Shown: positions 44,795-53,260, counted from the first letter of the stretch. The stretch: 64,000 nt of DNA from Paenibacillus taichungensis (GCF_013359905.1 NZ_JABMCC010000112.1:62001-126000); one strand, 5' to 3'. The notes: a model not told the origin generated them from the sequence alone. Made by a program: numbers and translations.

Positions 44795-44880
44795 ATCTAA
44801 CAGTGTAAGATTATGCTTTACAGGTTCATAAGTTCATGATACCATCTAACACTGTAAGGCACAAACTAACACTGTTAGAT
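44795..44880. promoter_or_regulatory. Three TetR operator-like sites
   Basis: Sites at 44795-44811 (ATCTAACAGTGTAAGAT), 44844-44859 (ATCTAACACTGTAAGG) and 44866-44880 (CTAACACTGTTAGAT) share the near-palindrome CTAACACTGTTAG. Site 1 lies 17 bases from the tetR start codon and sites 2 and 3 are within 55 bases of the MATE start, positioned to block both promoters. Confidence 0.8.
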
Positions 44881-44898
44881 TGAAAGCTGGAATAGCAT

Positions 44899-46302
44899 TT
44901 GAATTCCAAATCATTTCAAAAAATAAATGAAGAAAGTAGTGACTCACACATGGATGCAGAAAACCTCCATTATTTTGAAAAAGCACCGATCGCAAAAGCT
45001 GTAGCTCACTTCGCTGTACCGATGATGTTAGGTACTTCGATGAGTGTCATCTATTCTATCCTGAACGCCTATTTTCTTGGTACATTAGGCAATACTGCCA
45101 TGTTAACCGCACTCGCGCTAACCTTGCCTTTATTCGCGGTGATTATGGCGCTCGGCAACTTGATTGGTATGGGTAGCGGTACATTCATCTCTCGTTTGTT
45201 AGGAGAAAAAAGATATGAGGATCTAAAACATGTTTCTTCATTCGCCTTTTACAGCAGTTTAGTTCTTGGACTTATCGTAATGGCCATCGGCCTCCCGCTG
45301 ATCGACCCAATTGTTCATAGCCTAGGAGCAACGCCTGAATCCTTCGGATTTACTAAAGACTATGTCACGATTATGCTTATCGGTTCACCTTTCGTCATAT
45401 TATTCTTCACGCTGGAGAACATCGTGCGCTCAGAGGGTGCAGCAATCACATCCATGATCGGTATGATTCTCAGTGTGGTTGTAAATATTATTCTTGATGC
45501 GATTGTCATCTTCATCTTCCATTGGGGTATAATCGGCGTTGCTTCTGCAACGGTCATTTCTAACTTGGTTGCCAGTGTTTTTTACGCATTCCATATGGGG
45601 TATAAAAGCCAATTCTTGACTGTCTCCGTAAAATGGTTCAAGGCTTCCAAGGAAATTATGAGTAATGTTTTCAAAATCGGAGTTCCCGTCTTTATCATGA
45701 GTATCTTCTTGGGTGCAATGTCGCTCATTTTGAACCATTTTCTTGTCGAATATGGAAATCAGGCCATAGCGGGGTACGGAATTTCATCACGCTTGTTGCA
45801 ATTTCCTGAGTTTATTCTGATGGGCTTATGTGAGGGAGTTGTGCCATTGATTGCCTTCTCTTTTACAGCGAATAAATTACGCATGAAGCATACCATTGGA
45901 TTTACGATCAAAGCGATTTTGGCGTTAGCTGTTGTGTTCGGCGTTGTCGTCTATTTGATTTCCGACCACTTAATTGGTTTATTTACGAATGACCCGCAAT
46001 TAATTGAAATGGGTAGCTACATTCTGCATGTGACGTTCCTATCCTTGTTCATTACAGGAATGACCTCGTTGTTTGTGGGGATCTTCCAAGCAACTGCGCA
46101 AGGAAAGGCCGCGTTTGTTATGTCAGTCATTCAAGGAATTACTCTGATTCCTGTACTCTATATCGCGAACCGATTGAATGGCTTCCACGGGGTTGTATGG
46201 TCACTCGTCATTGCGGATGTCGTCGCGTTTCTTGTTGGAGCCATCATGCTGTATATTCTTCGTAACAAATTGCAACCAGATCTAGAGAATCTAGTGCATT
46301 AG
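44899..46302 (+). CDS. MATE-family multidrug efflux transporter (MepA-like)
   Basis: Inner-membrane drug/cation antiporter of up to 467 residues with twelve membrane helices in two MatE repeats (first PMMLGTSMSVIYSILNAYFLG; second GVPVFIMSIFLGAMSLILNHFLV). The frame opens with TTG at 44899 and a weak SD; an in-frame ATG at 44950 (MDAENLHYFEKAP) is an alternative and would still leave the first helix whole. It is controlled by the divergent TetR repressor through the three shared operators and has its own terminator. Confidence 0.9.
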   Translation: MNSKSFQKINEESSDSHMDAENLHYFEKAPIAKAVAHFAVPMMLGTSMSVIYSILNAYFLGTLGNTAMLTALALTLPLFAVIMALGNLIGMGSGTFISRLLGEKRYEDLKHVSSFAFYSSLVLGLIVMAIGLPLIDPIVHSLGATPESFGFTKDYVTIMLIGSPFVILFFTLENIVRSEGAAITSMIGMILSVVVNIILDAIVIFIFHWGIIGVASATVISNLVASVFYAFHMGYKSQFLTVSVKWFKASKEIMSNVFKIGVPVFIMSIFLGAMSLILNHFLVEYGNQAIAGYGISSRLLQFPEFILMGLCEGVVPLIAFSFTANKLRMKHTIGFTIKAILALAVVFGVVVYLISDHLIGLFTNDPQLIEMGSYILHVTFLSLFITGMTSLFVGIFQATAQGKAAFVMSVIQGITLIPVLYIANRLNGFHGVVWSLVIADVVAFLVGAIMLYILRNKLQPDLENLVH

Positions 46303-46335
46303 AAAATAGTTAATACGCAAGTTATGTTCAGACTT

Positions 46336-46373
46336 AAACGTCCAATTTCTTTTTGAAAGAAATTGGACGTTTT
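46336..46373 (+). terminator. Terminator of the MATE gene
   Basis: AAACGTCCAATTTCTTT and AAAGAAATTGGACGTTT form a 17-bp perfect stem with a short loop, ending in TTTT. It also faces the convergent lipoprotein gene. Confidence 0.85.
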
Positions 46374-46411
46374 CAATATTACGGATGACGATCCAAGACC
46401 GCACTAATTTT

Positions 46412-47236
46412 TTATTTAGATTTTCCTTCTTCTACATACTTCAATTCATTTACTTCTAAGACTTTCCAATCTTTCCCATCATACTCTAACTTTGTAACAC
46501 TGCCATTAGCAAAACCTGCGGCCGGTACTTTATTAGGATCAATTTGGGCAAGTATTGTTCCCATTGTTATTCCATGTGATACCACTAATACGTCCCCACC
46601 ACCATTTTGATAAGCCTCATCTGTAATTAATTTAAATTCGCTGAAAGCTCTCTCGTTTAATTTCTCATAACTTTCTGCTTCTCCAGAAGGATCAATTTCT
46701 GAAACGGCATTCATTATCTTTTCGATATTATTACCACCGCTAGATAAAAGTTCTTCTTGGCTTTCGAAACCCAAGTGTTTAGCAGCATCTCCCCACATAA
46801 CTTCATTCTTTTCTCCCTCATAACTTCCAAAATATCCTTCACGAATTCCTTGTTTTTGAATTAACTCTAAGTTTTTTGCCTCGGTTTGATTAGCACCGAG
46901 GATCAAGTTTGCTGTTTGTATAGCTCTACCACTATCGCTTGAGTAAGCAGCAGTAAATGGTATTGCACTAAGTCCCTTCCCTACATTTTTGATTAATTCT
47001 TCACCTTCAGGTATAAGTGGGCCGTCAGCCCAACCTTGCGCCCGGTCAGTATTGTTTAAAATGGTTTTACCATGACGAACAAGGTAGATCGTCACTTTCC
47101 CTGGTTCTTTTTGCTCTTCTGCTACTTGATTATCCTCATCGGAATTTCCACTTGCATTTTGATTTGAGCTTACACAAGCTGCTAAATTGAACACCATCAT
47201 AATCATTAATAAGCTAAAAATAAGATTCTTTTTCAT
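46412..47236 (-). CDS. Histidine phosphatase-superfamily lipoprotein
   Basis: Exported enzyme-like protein of 274 residues. The signal peptide ends in lipobox LAAC (Cys21), followed by a Ser/Asn/Glu-rich linker to about residue 46. The phosphoglycerate-mutase-like domain has the catalytic RHG motif (YLVRHGKTILN), SSDSGRAIQTA with the second Arg, and VVSHGITMG with the second catalytic His. It sits on the outer face of the membrane and probably hydrolyses an extracellular phosphate ester. It is transcribed through or from an unusual tandem leader with a terminator (47311-47534), which suggests conditional expression. Confidence 0.9.
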   Translation of the reverse strand: MKKNLIFSLLMIMMVFNLAACVSSNQNASGNSDEDNQVAEEQKEPGKVTIYLVRHGKTILNNTDRAQGWADGPLIPEGEELIKNVGKGLSAIPFTAAYSSDSGRAIQTANLILGANQTEAKNLELIQKQGIREGYFGSYEGEKNEVMWGDAAKHLGFESQEELLSSGGNNIEKIMNAVSEIDPSGEAESYEKLNERAFSEFKLITDEAYQNGGGDVLVVSHGITMGTILAQIDPNKVPAAGFANGSVTKLEYDGKDWKVLEVNELKYVEEGKSK

Positions 47237-47310
47237 TTTCTTACCCCCAATTTATGATTTTTATATTTATTATGAAGACTTCTAAATTACTGAAGTCGCT
47301 CACAATCTCA

Positions 47311-47372
47311 ACAAAAAAACCTGATCCAATAAAGCACAATTAAATTCAGTGCGCTTCATATCAGATCAGGTT
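47311..47372 (-). terminator. Terminator in the leader of the histidine-phosphatase gene
   Basis: On the minus strand AACCTGATC (complement of 47364-47372) pairs with GATCAGGTT (complement of 47318-47326), with an inner GCAC/GTGC pair, followed by a T-run. The 5' arm shares six bases with the 3' arm of the adjacent repeat-core hairpin, so the two folds exclude one another. It lies about 75 bases before the lipoprotein ATG. Confidence 0.75.
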
Positions 47373-47520
47373 ATGCCCTACTAAGGTTACATCCCTGTAA
47401 AAGGTATTTAGTTTTAGTTATAAACTTATCATTCTTCACAACCACATACCAGGTTATGCCCTATTGAGGTTACATCCCTGTCAAAGCATTAAGATTATAG
47501 TTATGAAATTATCATGCTCT
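47367..47520 (-). repeat. Tandem 83-base-period repeat with conserved foldable core
   Basis: Two units begin at 47367 and 47450. The 31-base core (47367-47397; 47450-47480) differs at only two positions, both in the four-base loop of a predicted hairpin: CAGG/CCTG, ATG/CAT and CCT/AGG pairs separated by small internal loops. The remaining 40 or so AT-rich bases per unit are clearly related but more diverged. A TTGACA (47529-47534, minus) with a GATAAT or TAATTT 15-17 bases on would start transcription inside unit 2 and make both cores part of a leader RNA. Confidence 0.7.
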
Positions 47521-47611
47521 ACAACAAATGTCAACGCTTTCATTTTCTTCAGTGTAATTCTCTAGAAGACCAAGCGGTCTTTACTCGATCACTTAAATAA
47601 TATTTTTAAAG

Positions 47612-48763
47612 CTATCGTTTATCCTTTGTCATAACAGGAGTCAACAAGAACAGCCATGTGCTATTGTCCGAAGCTGGAAGCAAAACAAGCGGACTTTTTG
47701 TACCAGCATAACGTATTCGGATGTTATCTGATTCAATACACCGTAATGTACTTATAAGATACTTGCCATTTATCGAAATGCTAAAATTTTCTCCGTTCTT
47801 GTCTTCTAAAAGAAGCTCATCTCGTACATCACCAATTTCGGACGTACTTGATATAAGCTCCAACCCCTTCTCTGAAACATGTATCGTAATTAAATGATGA
47901 TCAGCCAACACAAATACGCGGTCAATCACTTGCCTAAATGATTTGACATTCAAGATAATCTCGGAGACATAAGTGGTTGGAACAAGATTTCTGGTTGATG
48001 GGTATAAACCTTCGATTAACACCGATTCAATAATGTGATTTTGCGTTATAAATCTGATCTCATGATGGCTAAGTTGTATAGTTACCATTCCGTCGCCTTC
48101 ATCGTCCAGCAGTTTGACGATTTCCATTAAGTTAACACCAGGAATTACTGCACTTCCGAAAAATCCCCTTTCGTTCTCAATATAAATTGACCGTGAGGCC
48201 ATTCTTATAACCCCGTCTGTAGCAATCATAGTAAGCTGATTTCCTTGAACTTCCAGCGATACTCCCGTCAAAATCGGTTTCGCCTCAGATGTTGAAACTG
48301 CCCCGGCTACCTGTTTAATCAAAGACTTTAATAAGCTGGACGATACATCTATGCTTTTACCTGTGTATTGATGATATGTTGTAGGGATAAATGGGTGGTC
48401 AATGGGTGACATTCCGCTCAGGCAAACACGTGTGTTCCCAGAAGTAATACTTAGTATAAGTTGCTCGTTCACCTCCAAGACCACATTTCCATCATTCAAT
48501 TTACGAATGATTTCGTATAGATACTTGGCTGGGCAGACAATGCTCCCCTGCTTAACAATATGAATCTTGTTATTATCAGTAATACAAGCCCTATGCTGAA
48601 CCGTTAGACTGGCATTACTACCGCTAAAAACAACCTCTTTGCTTCCTGCATATATGTACAGCCCGGACAAGACACCCGTACTATTATTCGATAAAGCCTT
48701 AAAGACATGTTGAATAGACTTAGATAGTAGATTTCTTGATAAGTGTACTAACAACTTATTCAC
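47612..48763 (-). CDS. DNA polymerase III beta subunit (sliding clamp), probable second DnaN
   Basis: Full-length clamp of 383 residues with the three DnaN domains: opening LLVHLSRNLLSKSIQHVFKAL, centre LTGVSLEVQGNQLTMIATDG, and C-terminal YLISTLRCIESDNIRIRYAG..LLPASDNSTWLFLLTPVM. The end, L-T-P-V-M, corresponds to the LPVR region of the partner-binding pocket but deviates from it. The context is not the dnaA-dnaN-recF origin region, so this is probably an accessory paralog. It overlaps the stop of a small RHH-like gene by four bases. It could act as an alternative clamp in stress or as an element-derived copy; sequence alone cannot decide. Confidence 0.9.
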   Translation of the reverse strand: MNKLLVHLSRNLLSKSIQHVFKALSNNSTGVLSGLYIYAGSKEVVFSGSNASLTVQHRACITDNNKIHIVKQGSIVCPAKYLYEIIRKLNDGNVVLEVNEQLILSITSGNTRVCLSGMSPIDHPFIPTTYHQYTGKSIDVSSSLLKSLIKQVAGAVSTSEAKPILTGVSLEVQGNQLTMIATDGVIRMASRSIYIENERGFFGSAVIPGVNLMEIVKLLDDEGDGMVTIQLSHHEIRFITQNHIIESVLIEGLYPSTRNLVPTTYVSEIILNVKSFRQVIDRVFVLADHHLITIHVSEKGLELISSTSEIGDVRDELLLEDKNGENFSISINGKYLISTLRCIESDNIRIRYAGTKSPLVLLPASDNSTWLFLLTPVMTKDKR

Positions 48764-49011
48764 CTGTCTTTCTTATTAGCGTTGTAATAGGCCTCAATCA
48801 AATTTCTTAGAAATGAAGACCGAGAGATCTCTAGATCTTCACACTCACGATCAACTTCTTCCCAGATATCTTCAGTTAGAGTTAAGGAAACCTTCTTTGT
48901 CACGCCGATTCCCTTTCTTCCTGCCCCCTCACGCGGCCCTCCACGGGTAAAAACGAAGCCGAGCTGACCGTCTTTCTTAGAAAGACCAATCTTAAATTGT
49001 TTGTCCTCCAT
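48760..49011 (-). CDS. Small ribbon-helix-helix-like DNA-binding protein coupled to DnaN paralog
   Basis: Basic protein of about 83 residues. A Gly/Arg-rich stretch (FTRGGPREGAGRKGIGVTKK) leads into a beta strand VSLTLTEDIWEEVD and two helices (CEDLEISRSSFLRNLIEAYYN), the ribbon-helix-helix pattern of plasmid, phage and regulatory DNA-binding proteins. The start MEDKQF has GGAG twelve bases upstream; an ATG six codons earlier (49029) is possible but lacks an SD. ATGA overlap with the clamp gene shows co-translation. Role is probably autoregulation or DNA targeting for the operon (inference). Confidence 0.78.
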   Translation of the reverse strand: MEDKQFKIGLSKKDGQLGFVFTRGGPREGAGRKGIGVTKKVSLTLTEDIWEEVDRECEDLEISRSSFLRNLIEAYYNANKKDR

Positions 49012-49167
49012 CTTATATATCAACTCCATTGAATTAGGTTACTCAAATCAATTATCCATAATCACATTTTACCACATACATCTATACGCTGCCACTGAGT
49101 GAATACTCATCGAATCAGGAATTGCTACAAGGACCTTAGCCTGGAATGAAACAAGAACTTACAACCT

Positions 49168-49203
49168 AAAAAAAAAAGCCGCTGCTTAGCGACTTTCAAT
49201 GGG
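49168..49203 (-). terminator. Terminator of the acetyltransferase gene, copy E of the dispersed family
   Basis: Minus strand: CCCATTGAAAGTCGCTAAGC then AGCGGC and a T-run, about 80 bases after the stop at 49283. Confidence 0.8.
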
Positions 49204-49282
49204 AAAATCTATTATCCAAAATAATGTGACACATCATACGAACTGCTTTTTCAACTAAAAACACACAAACAGTTAAGCACTT

Positions 49283-49921
49283 TTATTCAATTATGCTGCA
49301 ATCGGCAAGAATCTCTGGTTTATAACGCATGCTGTCCGATTCTGTGATGGGTCGAATGACTCTGCAGGGTACACCCGCTGCAAAAGATCCTTCAGGGATA
49401 TCTTGGGTCACTACACTTCCAGCACCAATGACGCATCCGTCGCCAATGGTAACACCGCCGCATACGGTGACGTTAGCCGAAATCCAAACATCATTTCCGA
49501 TGGTGACAGGTTTAGCATAACAGAGCGACTTAGGTTCCCCGTTTTGGTCCAGCATTTGTCGACGTTCTGAAGCAATGAATGGGTGAACCGGTGTAACAAT
49601 GGTCACATTAGGTCCAAAGCTGACGTGATCACCAATGGTAACCTTAGCATCATCCTGGACGGTCAGATTGTAGTTCGCAAAAAAATGGTTACCGATTTCT
49701 GTGTGAACGCCATAATGAAAGAAAATGGGGCCTTGTATAAAACAACGCTCTCCTTTTCGACCCAGAATCTGCATGAGTAATGCTTCGCGTTCTTCCGCTT
49801 GATCCTCAAAAGTACGACTATATTGACTACTAAGATTGTGAGAGCGAAGCTTAATCGCCTTAAGGTCATGATGGCCCGGGCTAAATAAGATCCCATTAAA
49901 AATTCGTTCTTCTTCAGTCAT
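49283..49921 (-). CDS. Sugar O-acetyltransferase (maltose/galactoside acetyltransferase family)
   Basis: Cytoplasmic acetyl-CoA-dependent enzyme of 212 residues. A Mac domain precedes left-handed beta-helix hexapeptide repeats (IGNHFFANYNLTVQDD, IGDHVSFGPNVTIVTPVHP, IGNDVWISANVTVCGGVTIG, IGAGSVV) with the catalytic His in TPVHPF. The start MTEEERI follows AGGAG; an in-frame ATG at 50002 would add a hydrophobic run that overlaps the promoter. It probably acetylates non-metabolisable sugars for export. Confidence 0.9.
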   Translation of the reverse strand: MTEEERIFNGILFSPGHHDLKAIKLRSHNLSSQYSRTFEDQAEEREALLMQILGRKGERCFIQGPIFFHYGVHTEIGNHFFANYNLTVQDDAKVTIGDHVSFGPNVTIVTPVHPFIASERRQMLDQNGEPKSLCYAKPVTIGNDVWISANVTVCGGVTIGDGCVIGAGSVVTQDIPEGSFAAGVPCRVIRPITESDSMRYKPEILADCSIIE

Positions 49922-49988
49922 GTTATCAACTCCTGTTATAAATACTTCGATACATGAAACAATCAAACTGCTAAGATAAATAATAAAA

Positions 49989-50032
49989 CACACTTTATAC
50001 AATACCTTTATAATGAATATTTATAAAGTGTG
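49989..50032. repeat. 11-bp perfect inverted repeat between the DUF896 and acetyltransferase genes
   Basis: CACACTTTATA (49989-49999) and TATAAAGTGTG (50022-50032), spacer 22 bases. On the minus strand it is followed by TTTTATTATTT, so it may be an AT-rich terminator for DUF896; alternatively it is an operator for the acetyltransferase gene, whose start is 68 bases on. Confidence 0.55.
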
Positions 50033-50139
50033 CAAAAAGCATCCTACGAAATCAACTACAAATCAAGTGTATTTATCCACACCATTTCTGTCAATGAATA
50101 CTCGGAGGCTTTTCGATCTTCCAACAACGTTTATTTTCC

Positions 50140-50361
50140 CTACAAACTGATTCCCTTTTCGTTTCGTACTTTATCCGGTGTTACATCATTTCCATCTGGA
50201 TCGAGTATGGTAAGCACTGAGAAAGTGTTTAGAACTTGCCCACGAATTTCCCGTAAATAGTCTTCTCGTAATACTTGTTGTTCAACTCGTTCCGCATTGG
50301 TCAAACCTTCTTCACGCTCTTTTTTCGCCAATTCATTAATGCGACCTAAATGTTTAATCAT
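50140..50361 (-). CDS. DUF896-family small protein (YnzC-like)
   Basis: Cytoplasmic protein of 73 residues, almost the family's standard length. N-terminal helical hairpin with the signature INELAKKEREEGLTNAERVEQ followed by LREDYLREIRGQV, as in B. subtilis YnzC. GGGAGAGG precedes ATG. Function unknown; the C-terminal LDPDGNDVTPDKVRNEK is typical of the family. Confidence 0.92.
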   Translation of the reverse strand: MIKHLGRINELAKKEREEGLTNAERVEQQVLREDYLREIRGQVLNTFSVLTILDPDGNDVTPDKVRNEKGISL

Positions 50362-50428
50362 CCTTTTCCTCTCCCTTCTTTACAATTAATCTTACTGGTA
50401 GTCTAGCACCGAAATGCATACATTGCAC

Positions 50429-51379
50429 CTATTTATTAGATAACGCCGGAAAATATGGAACCACTTCCTCCCCTAATTCTTGAATCACCTCGTCAACCGG
50501 ACGTGTTCCATATTTCAAGTTAAATGCAAGATGATTCACACCGATTCCTTTTAAAGCATTGAGGTATTCAATTAAAAATTTATATCCGCTCCTAAACCCT
50601 AAGTGAATAGGAGTTGGATCTTCATCTGGATTTTCTGATAAATCGATATATAACGACTGATTAAAAGGCTTAAATTCATCCGTTAATGTACGCCATTGTT
50701 GAATAAGTGATGCTTGATCAATGATATTTCGTGGGTAATACAGCCAGCCATCACTGTGTTTTGCTATCCATTCCGGTGTCTGCGAAGAATGGCCTGTTAC
50801 CAAAATAGGAATATCCTTTAATTCCGGTTTGGGTAATAAATCGCCACCCTGAAGGTTAAGGCTTGGTGAATGAATTACCGGGAAATCTTCATTCCAGACT
50901 TTTCTCATGACTTGCAAAGATTCTTGAAATAATTCACCACGTTGTTCTCGGTCCACTGAAAATGCCGAAAACTCGCTAGGACGATCCCCCGTAGCAACGC
51001 CCAGCACAAGACGTTTTCCGGAAATTCGATCAACAGAAGCTGCTGCTTTTGCTACATGCAACGGATGGCGTAGTGTGGTGATCATACTTCCGGTACCCAA
51101 TGAAATCTTTTTCGTATGAGCTGCCAAGTAGCCAAGAAAAACCCATGGATCATATATTTGTCCCACATCCCCAAAGCTTGGAACATTTAAAGGAACATCT
51201 CTAACGAATAAGGAAGCAAAGCGCGCTTCTTCTGCCTTTTTCGCCAATTGCATTTGTTGCTCTAACTGCATCTCCGGGATACTACCCTTATAAGACTCTA
51301 TCGGAAAATATATCCCGAGCGTAAGTTGCTCTTCTTTAAACATGTTTGTATAGCCCAGATGTGATTCAAATTTATTCAT
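50429..51379 (-). CDS. LLM-class flavin-dependent oxidoreductase (luciferase-like)
   Basis: Predicted FMN-using monooxygenase of about 316 residues with TIM-barrel landmarks: SLFVRDVPLNVPSFGDVGQIYDP, GTGSMITTLRHPLHVAKAAAS (cofactor strand) and GVATGDRPSEFSAF. MNKFESHLG follows GGAGGTCAGG. Substrate unknown. A hairpin at 51513 separates it from the sugar ABC operon upstream on the same strand, so it is probably independent. Confidence 0.88.
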   Translation of the reverse strand: MNKFESHLGYTNMFKEEQLTLGIYFPIESYKGSIPEMQLEQQMQLAKKAEEARFASLFVRDVPLNVPSFGDVGQIYDPWVFLGYLAAHTKKISLGTGSMITTLRHPLHVAKAAASVDRISGKRLVLGVATGDRPSEFSAFSVDREQRGELFQESLQVMRKVWNEDFPVIHSPSLNLQGGDLLPKPELKDIPILVTGHSSQTPEWIAKHSDGWLYYPRNIIDQASLIQQWRTLTDEFKPFNQSLYIDLSENPDEDPTPIHLGFRSGYKFLIEYLNALKGIGVNHLAFNLKYGTRPVDEVIQELGEEVVPYFPALSNK

Positions 51380-51512
51380 TTCCTGACCTCCGCATAAATA
51401 TCCAATATTCAGTTGCAAAGGCAATGATAAACCATATAACCTTCAGAAAATAGTACGCACAATTTTGTTCTATAGGATAAAATTTGTGATATTGTATACT
51501 TTTTTATACCAA

Positions 51513-51542
51513 ACGGGAACTGCCACGTTCGACAGTCCCCGT
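51513..51542 (-). terminator. Hairpin after the binding-protein gene
   Basis: ACGGGGACTG pairs with CAGTTCCCGT (one G-U) on the minus strand; the T-rich tail is short (TTTGG). It ends the beta-mannoside operon, with moderate support. Confidence 0.6.
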
Positions 51543-51549
51543 CTCCTAT

Positions 51550-53187
51550 TTACTGCTTGCCTTGAAGCTCCTCATGCCATTCCTGTTTGAGCTCACTCCA
51601 ATGTGCTCGTTTTTCCAGTGCAGCCTGGAAATCACTCCAAGCCTGTTCAAATTGTGAGTCATCCTTCGCCATAATCAGCTTGGCTTTATACTCTTTTCGC
51701 ACATTATCAAGTTCAGGCAAATATTTTTCCCATAAGCCACCCGGTTTGGCCTTCACCATATCATAGTTTTCAGCAACCCGGGTCCCACCCATTTTGCCAA
51801 TCTTTTCGGTGAATTCGATCGTTTTGAATCTTCCTTTCGGATCAGTAACCCCATAATTCCACCATGGATACCAGTCATTACTATAGGAAGAAGCCGCGTA
51901 AAGCTCTGGCGTCGTGCTTGCCTTCTTCGCTTGATCTCCGGAATCATGCAAGGCCTTGTAATTCTCATCCGTGTACACCCATTTTCCCAACGGTTTATCC
52001 ACCCAGTCCCAGAACACTCCTGGCGGACCTTCATTCACAACCTGCTGCTGTTCGGGCTTAGGCTGTAGTGTGTAATCAAAGAAAGCAAGAATGGAATCGA
52101 GATTTTTAGTATTTTTATTGATAAAAACGTCATTGGCAGGATAAGGATTGATAATCTGATTAGCGCCAATCTCACTCACGCCATCCACTTTCGGATAGGG
52201 AATGACATCATAGTACCATGCCGGATCGGTTGGCCCGTCAAGAACCTCCCATAACTGTGCGTCCATATTAAAGAACCCACCTGCATTCATGGCTACACGT
52301 CCGGATTTGTTTTTCTCTTTGTAACGCTCCTTCTTGTCTGTAATCGCTTCATGATCCAGAAGCCCTTCCCGGAACATGTTGTTCATCCATTGATAAGCCG
52401 CTTTATATTGTGGATTGTCATAGATAAACTGATAGTCATTACCTTGCTTCTCTACTGGAATGACGCCGCCCGCTGTGCTGACCGTAACGCCAAATGTACT
52501 CAGGATGACATTTTCATCGCTTGCGTCAGAGAGAAAACTAAGGGGAATCAACGGTTTCCCGTTTGCGTCTTTCTGCTTAGCCGACAATCTCAAATACTTC
52601 TCTATACCATCCAACGATTTCAGATCATCCATCGTCATGCCGGTTTTCTCCAGTACATCTGTACGGACAAACCAGCCATAGGAAGCCCAACCAGGCCAAG
52701 GATCATCGGGATTTTGATCAAACCATGTCGGAATGGAATAGATATGTCCGTCCGAAGCTTTCATCTGATCCAGATAGATTTTCGGAATGGAGGCCAATCC
52801 AGGATATTTATCCGGCATATCAAAGTATTGCTCCAGCGGAAGAACGCTGCCAGAACGCGTCATCGCAGTGGTCACGACATCACTACGTGAGAACAGAGCT
52901 GCATCATCAAAACCACCAGTATTCAATTTCAGGTTCAGCTCTGTCATTACATCTCCCTGCGTAGCCTCCAGCCGAACGTCTATGCCCGGCTCCTTTTCTT
53001 TCCAATACATTTGGACCATGCTTTGGTTATTAATTGTTGCATTCCATCCCAGCCATAGCTTAAATGAATTTGCAGAACTGCTGCCACTCTCTGTGCTGCT
53101 GCTTGAGCATGCCGTTATCCCAAACATCAGTAGAGCCAAGGATAATAGCACCAGTTTTCTTCCCTTTTGTTGACGTAAACTCATCAC
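51550..53187 (-). CDS. Sugar ABC transporter substrate-binding lipoprotein (LplA-like)
   Basis: Extracellular solute-binding protein family 1, 545 residues, typical length for the large LplA type. The signal peptide ends in lipobox ITAC (Cys27), followed by a Ser-rich linker. It should present oligosaccharides, probably mannose-containing, to the permease pair encoded directly upstream on the same strand. No ATPase gene is present; such systems usually share an MsmX-type ATPase from elsewhere. Confidence 0.9.
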   Translation of the reverse strand: MMSLRQQKGRKLVLLSLALLMFGITACSSSSTESGSSSANSFKLWLGWNATINNQSMVQMYWKEKEPGIDVRLEATQGDVMTELNLKLNTGGFDDAALFSRSDVVTTAMTRSGSVLPLEQYFDMPDKYPGLASIPKIYLDQMKASDGHIYSIPTWFDQNPDDPWPGWASYGWFVRTDVLEKTGMTMDDLKSLDGIEKYLRLSAKQKDANGKPLIPLSFLSDASDENVILSTFGVTVSTAGGVIPVEKQGNDYQFIYDNPQYKAAYQWMNNMFREGLLDHEAITDKKERYKEKNKSGRVAMNAGGFFNMDAQLWEVLDGPTDPAWYYDVIPYPKVDGVSEIGANQIINPYPANDVFINKNTKNLDSILAFFDYTLQPKPEQQQVVNEGPPGVFWDWVDKPLGKWVYTDENYKALHDSGDQAKKASTTPELYAASSYSNDWYPWWNYGVTDPKGRFKTIEFTEKIGKMGGTRVAENYDMVKAKPGGLWEKYLPELDNVRKEYKAKLIMAKDDSQFEQAWSDFQAALEKRAHWSELKQEWHEELQGKQ

Positions 53188-53260
53188 ATACGTCCCCCTC
53201 GGTTATTTTGAAATTGTATAGGATTAGAAAACCCATTCTGTTGCTTCATTTTTCATTGGG

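Noticed and set aside
47367..47520. Tandem repeats considered as a minimal CRISPR array
   Set aside because: Only two copies; the spacer-like parts are themselves related to each other, and no cas gene is nearby.
5300..49203. The five dispersed hairpins as MITEs or IS ends
   Set aside because: They are only about 30-35 bases, have no target-site duplication that I can see and no transposase partner; terminator function explains the stem and T-run. Mobility is left as an open question in the finding.
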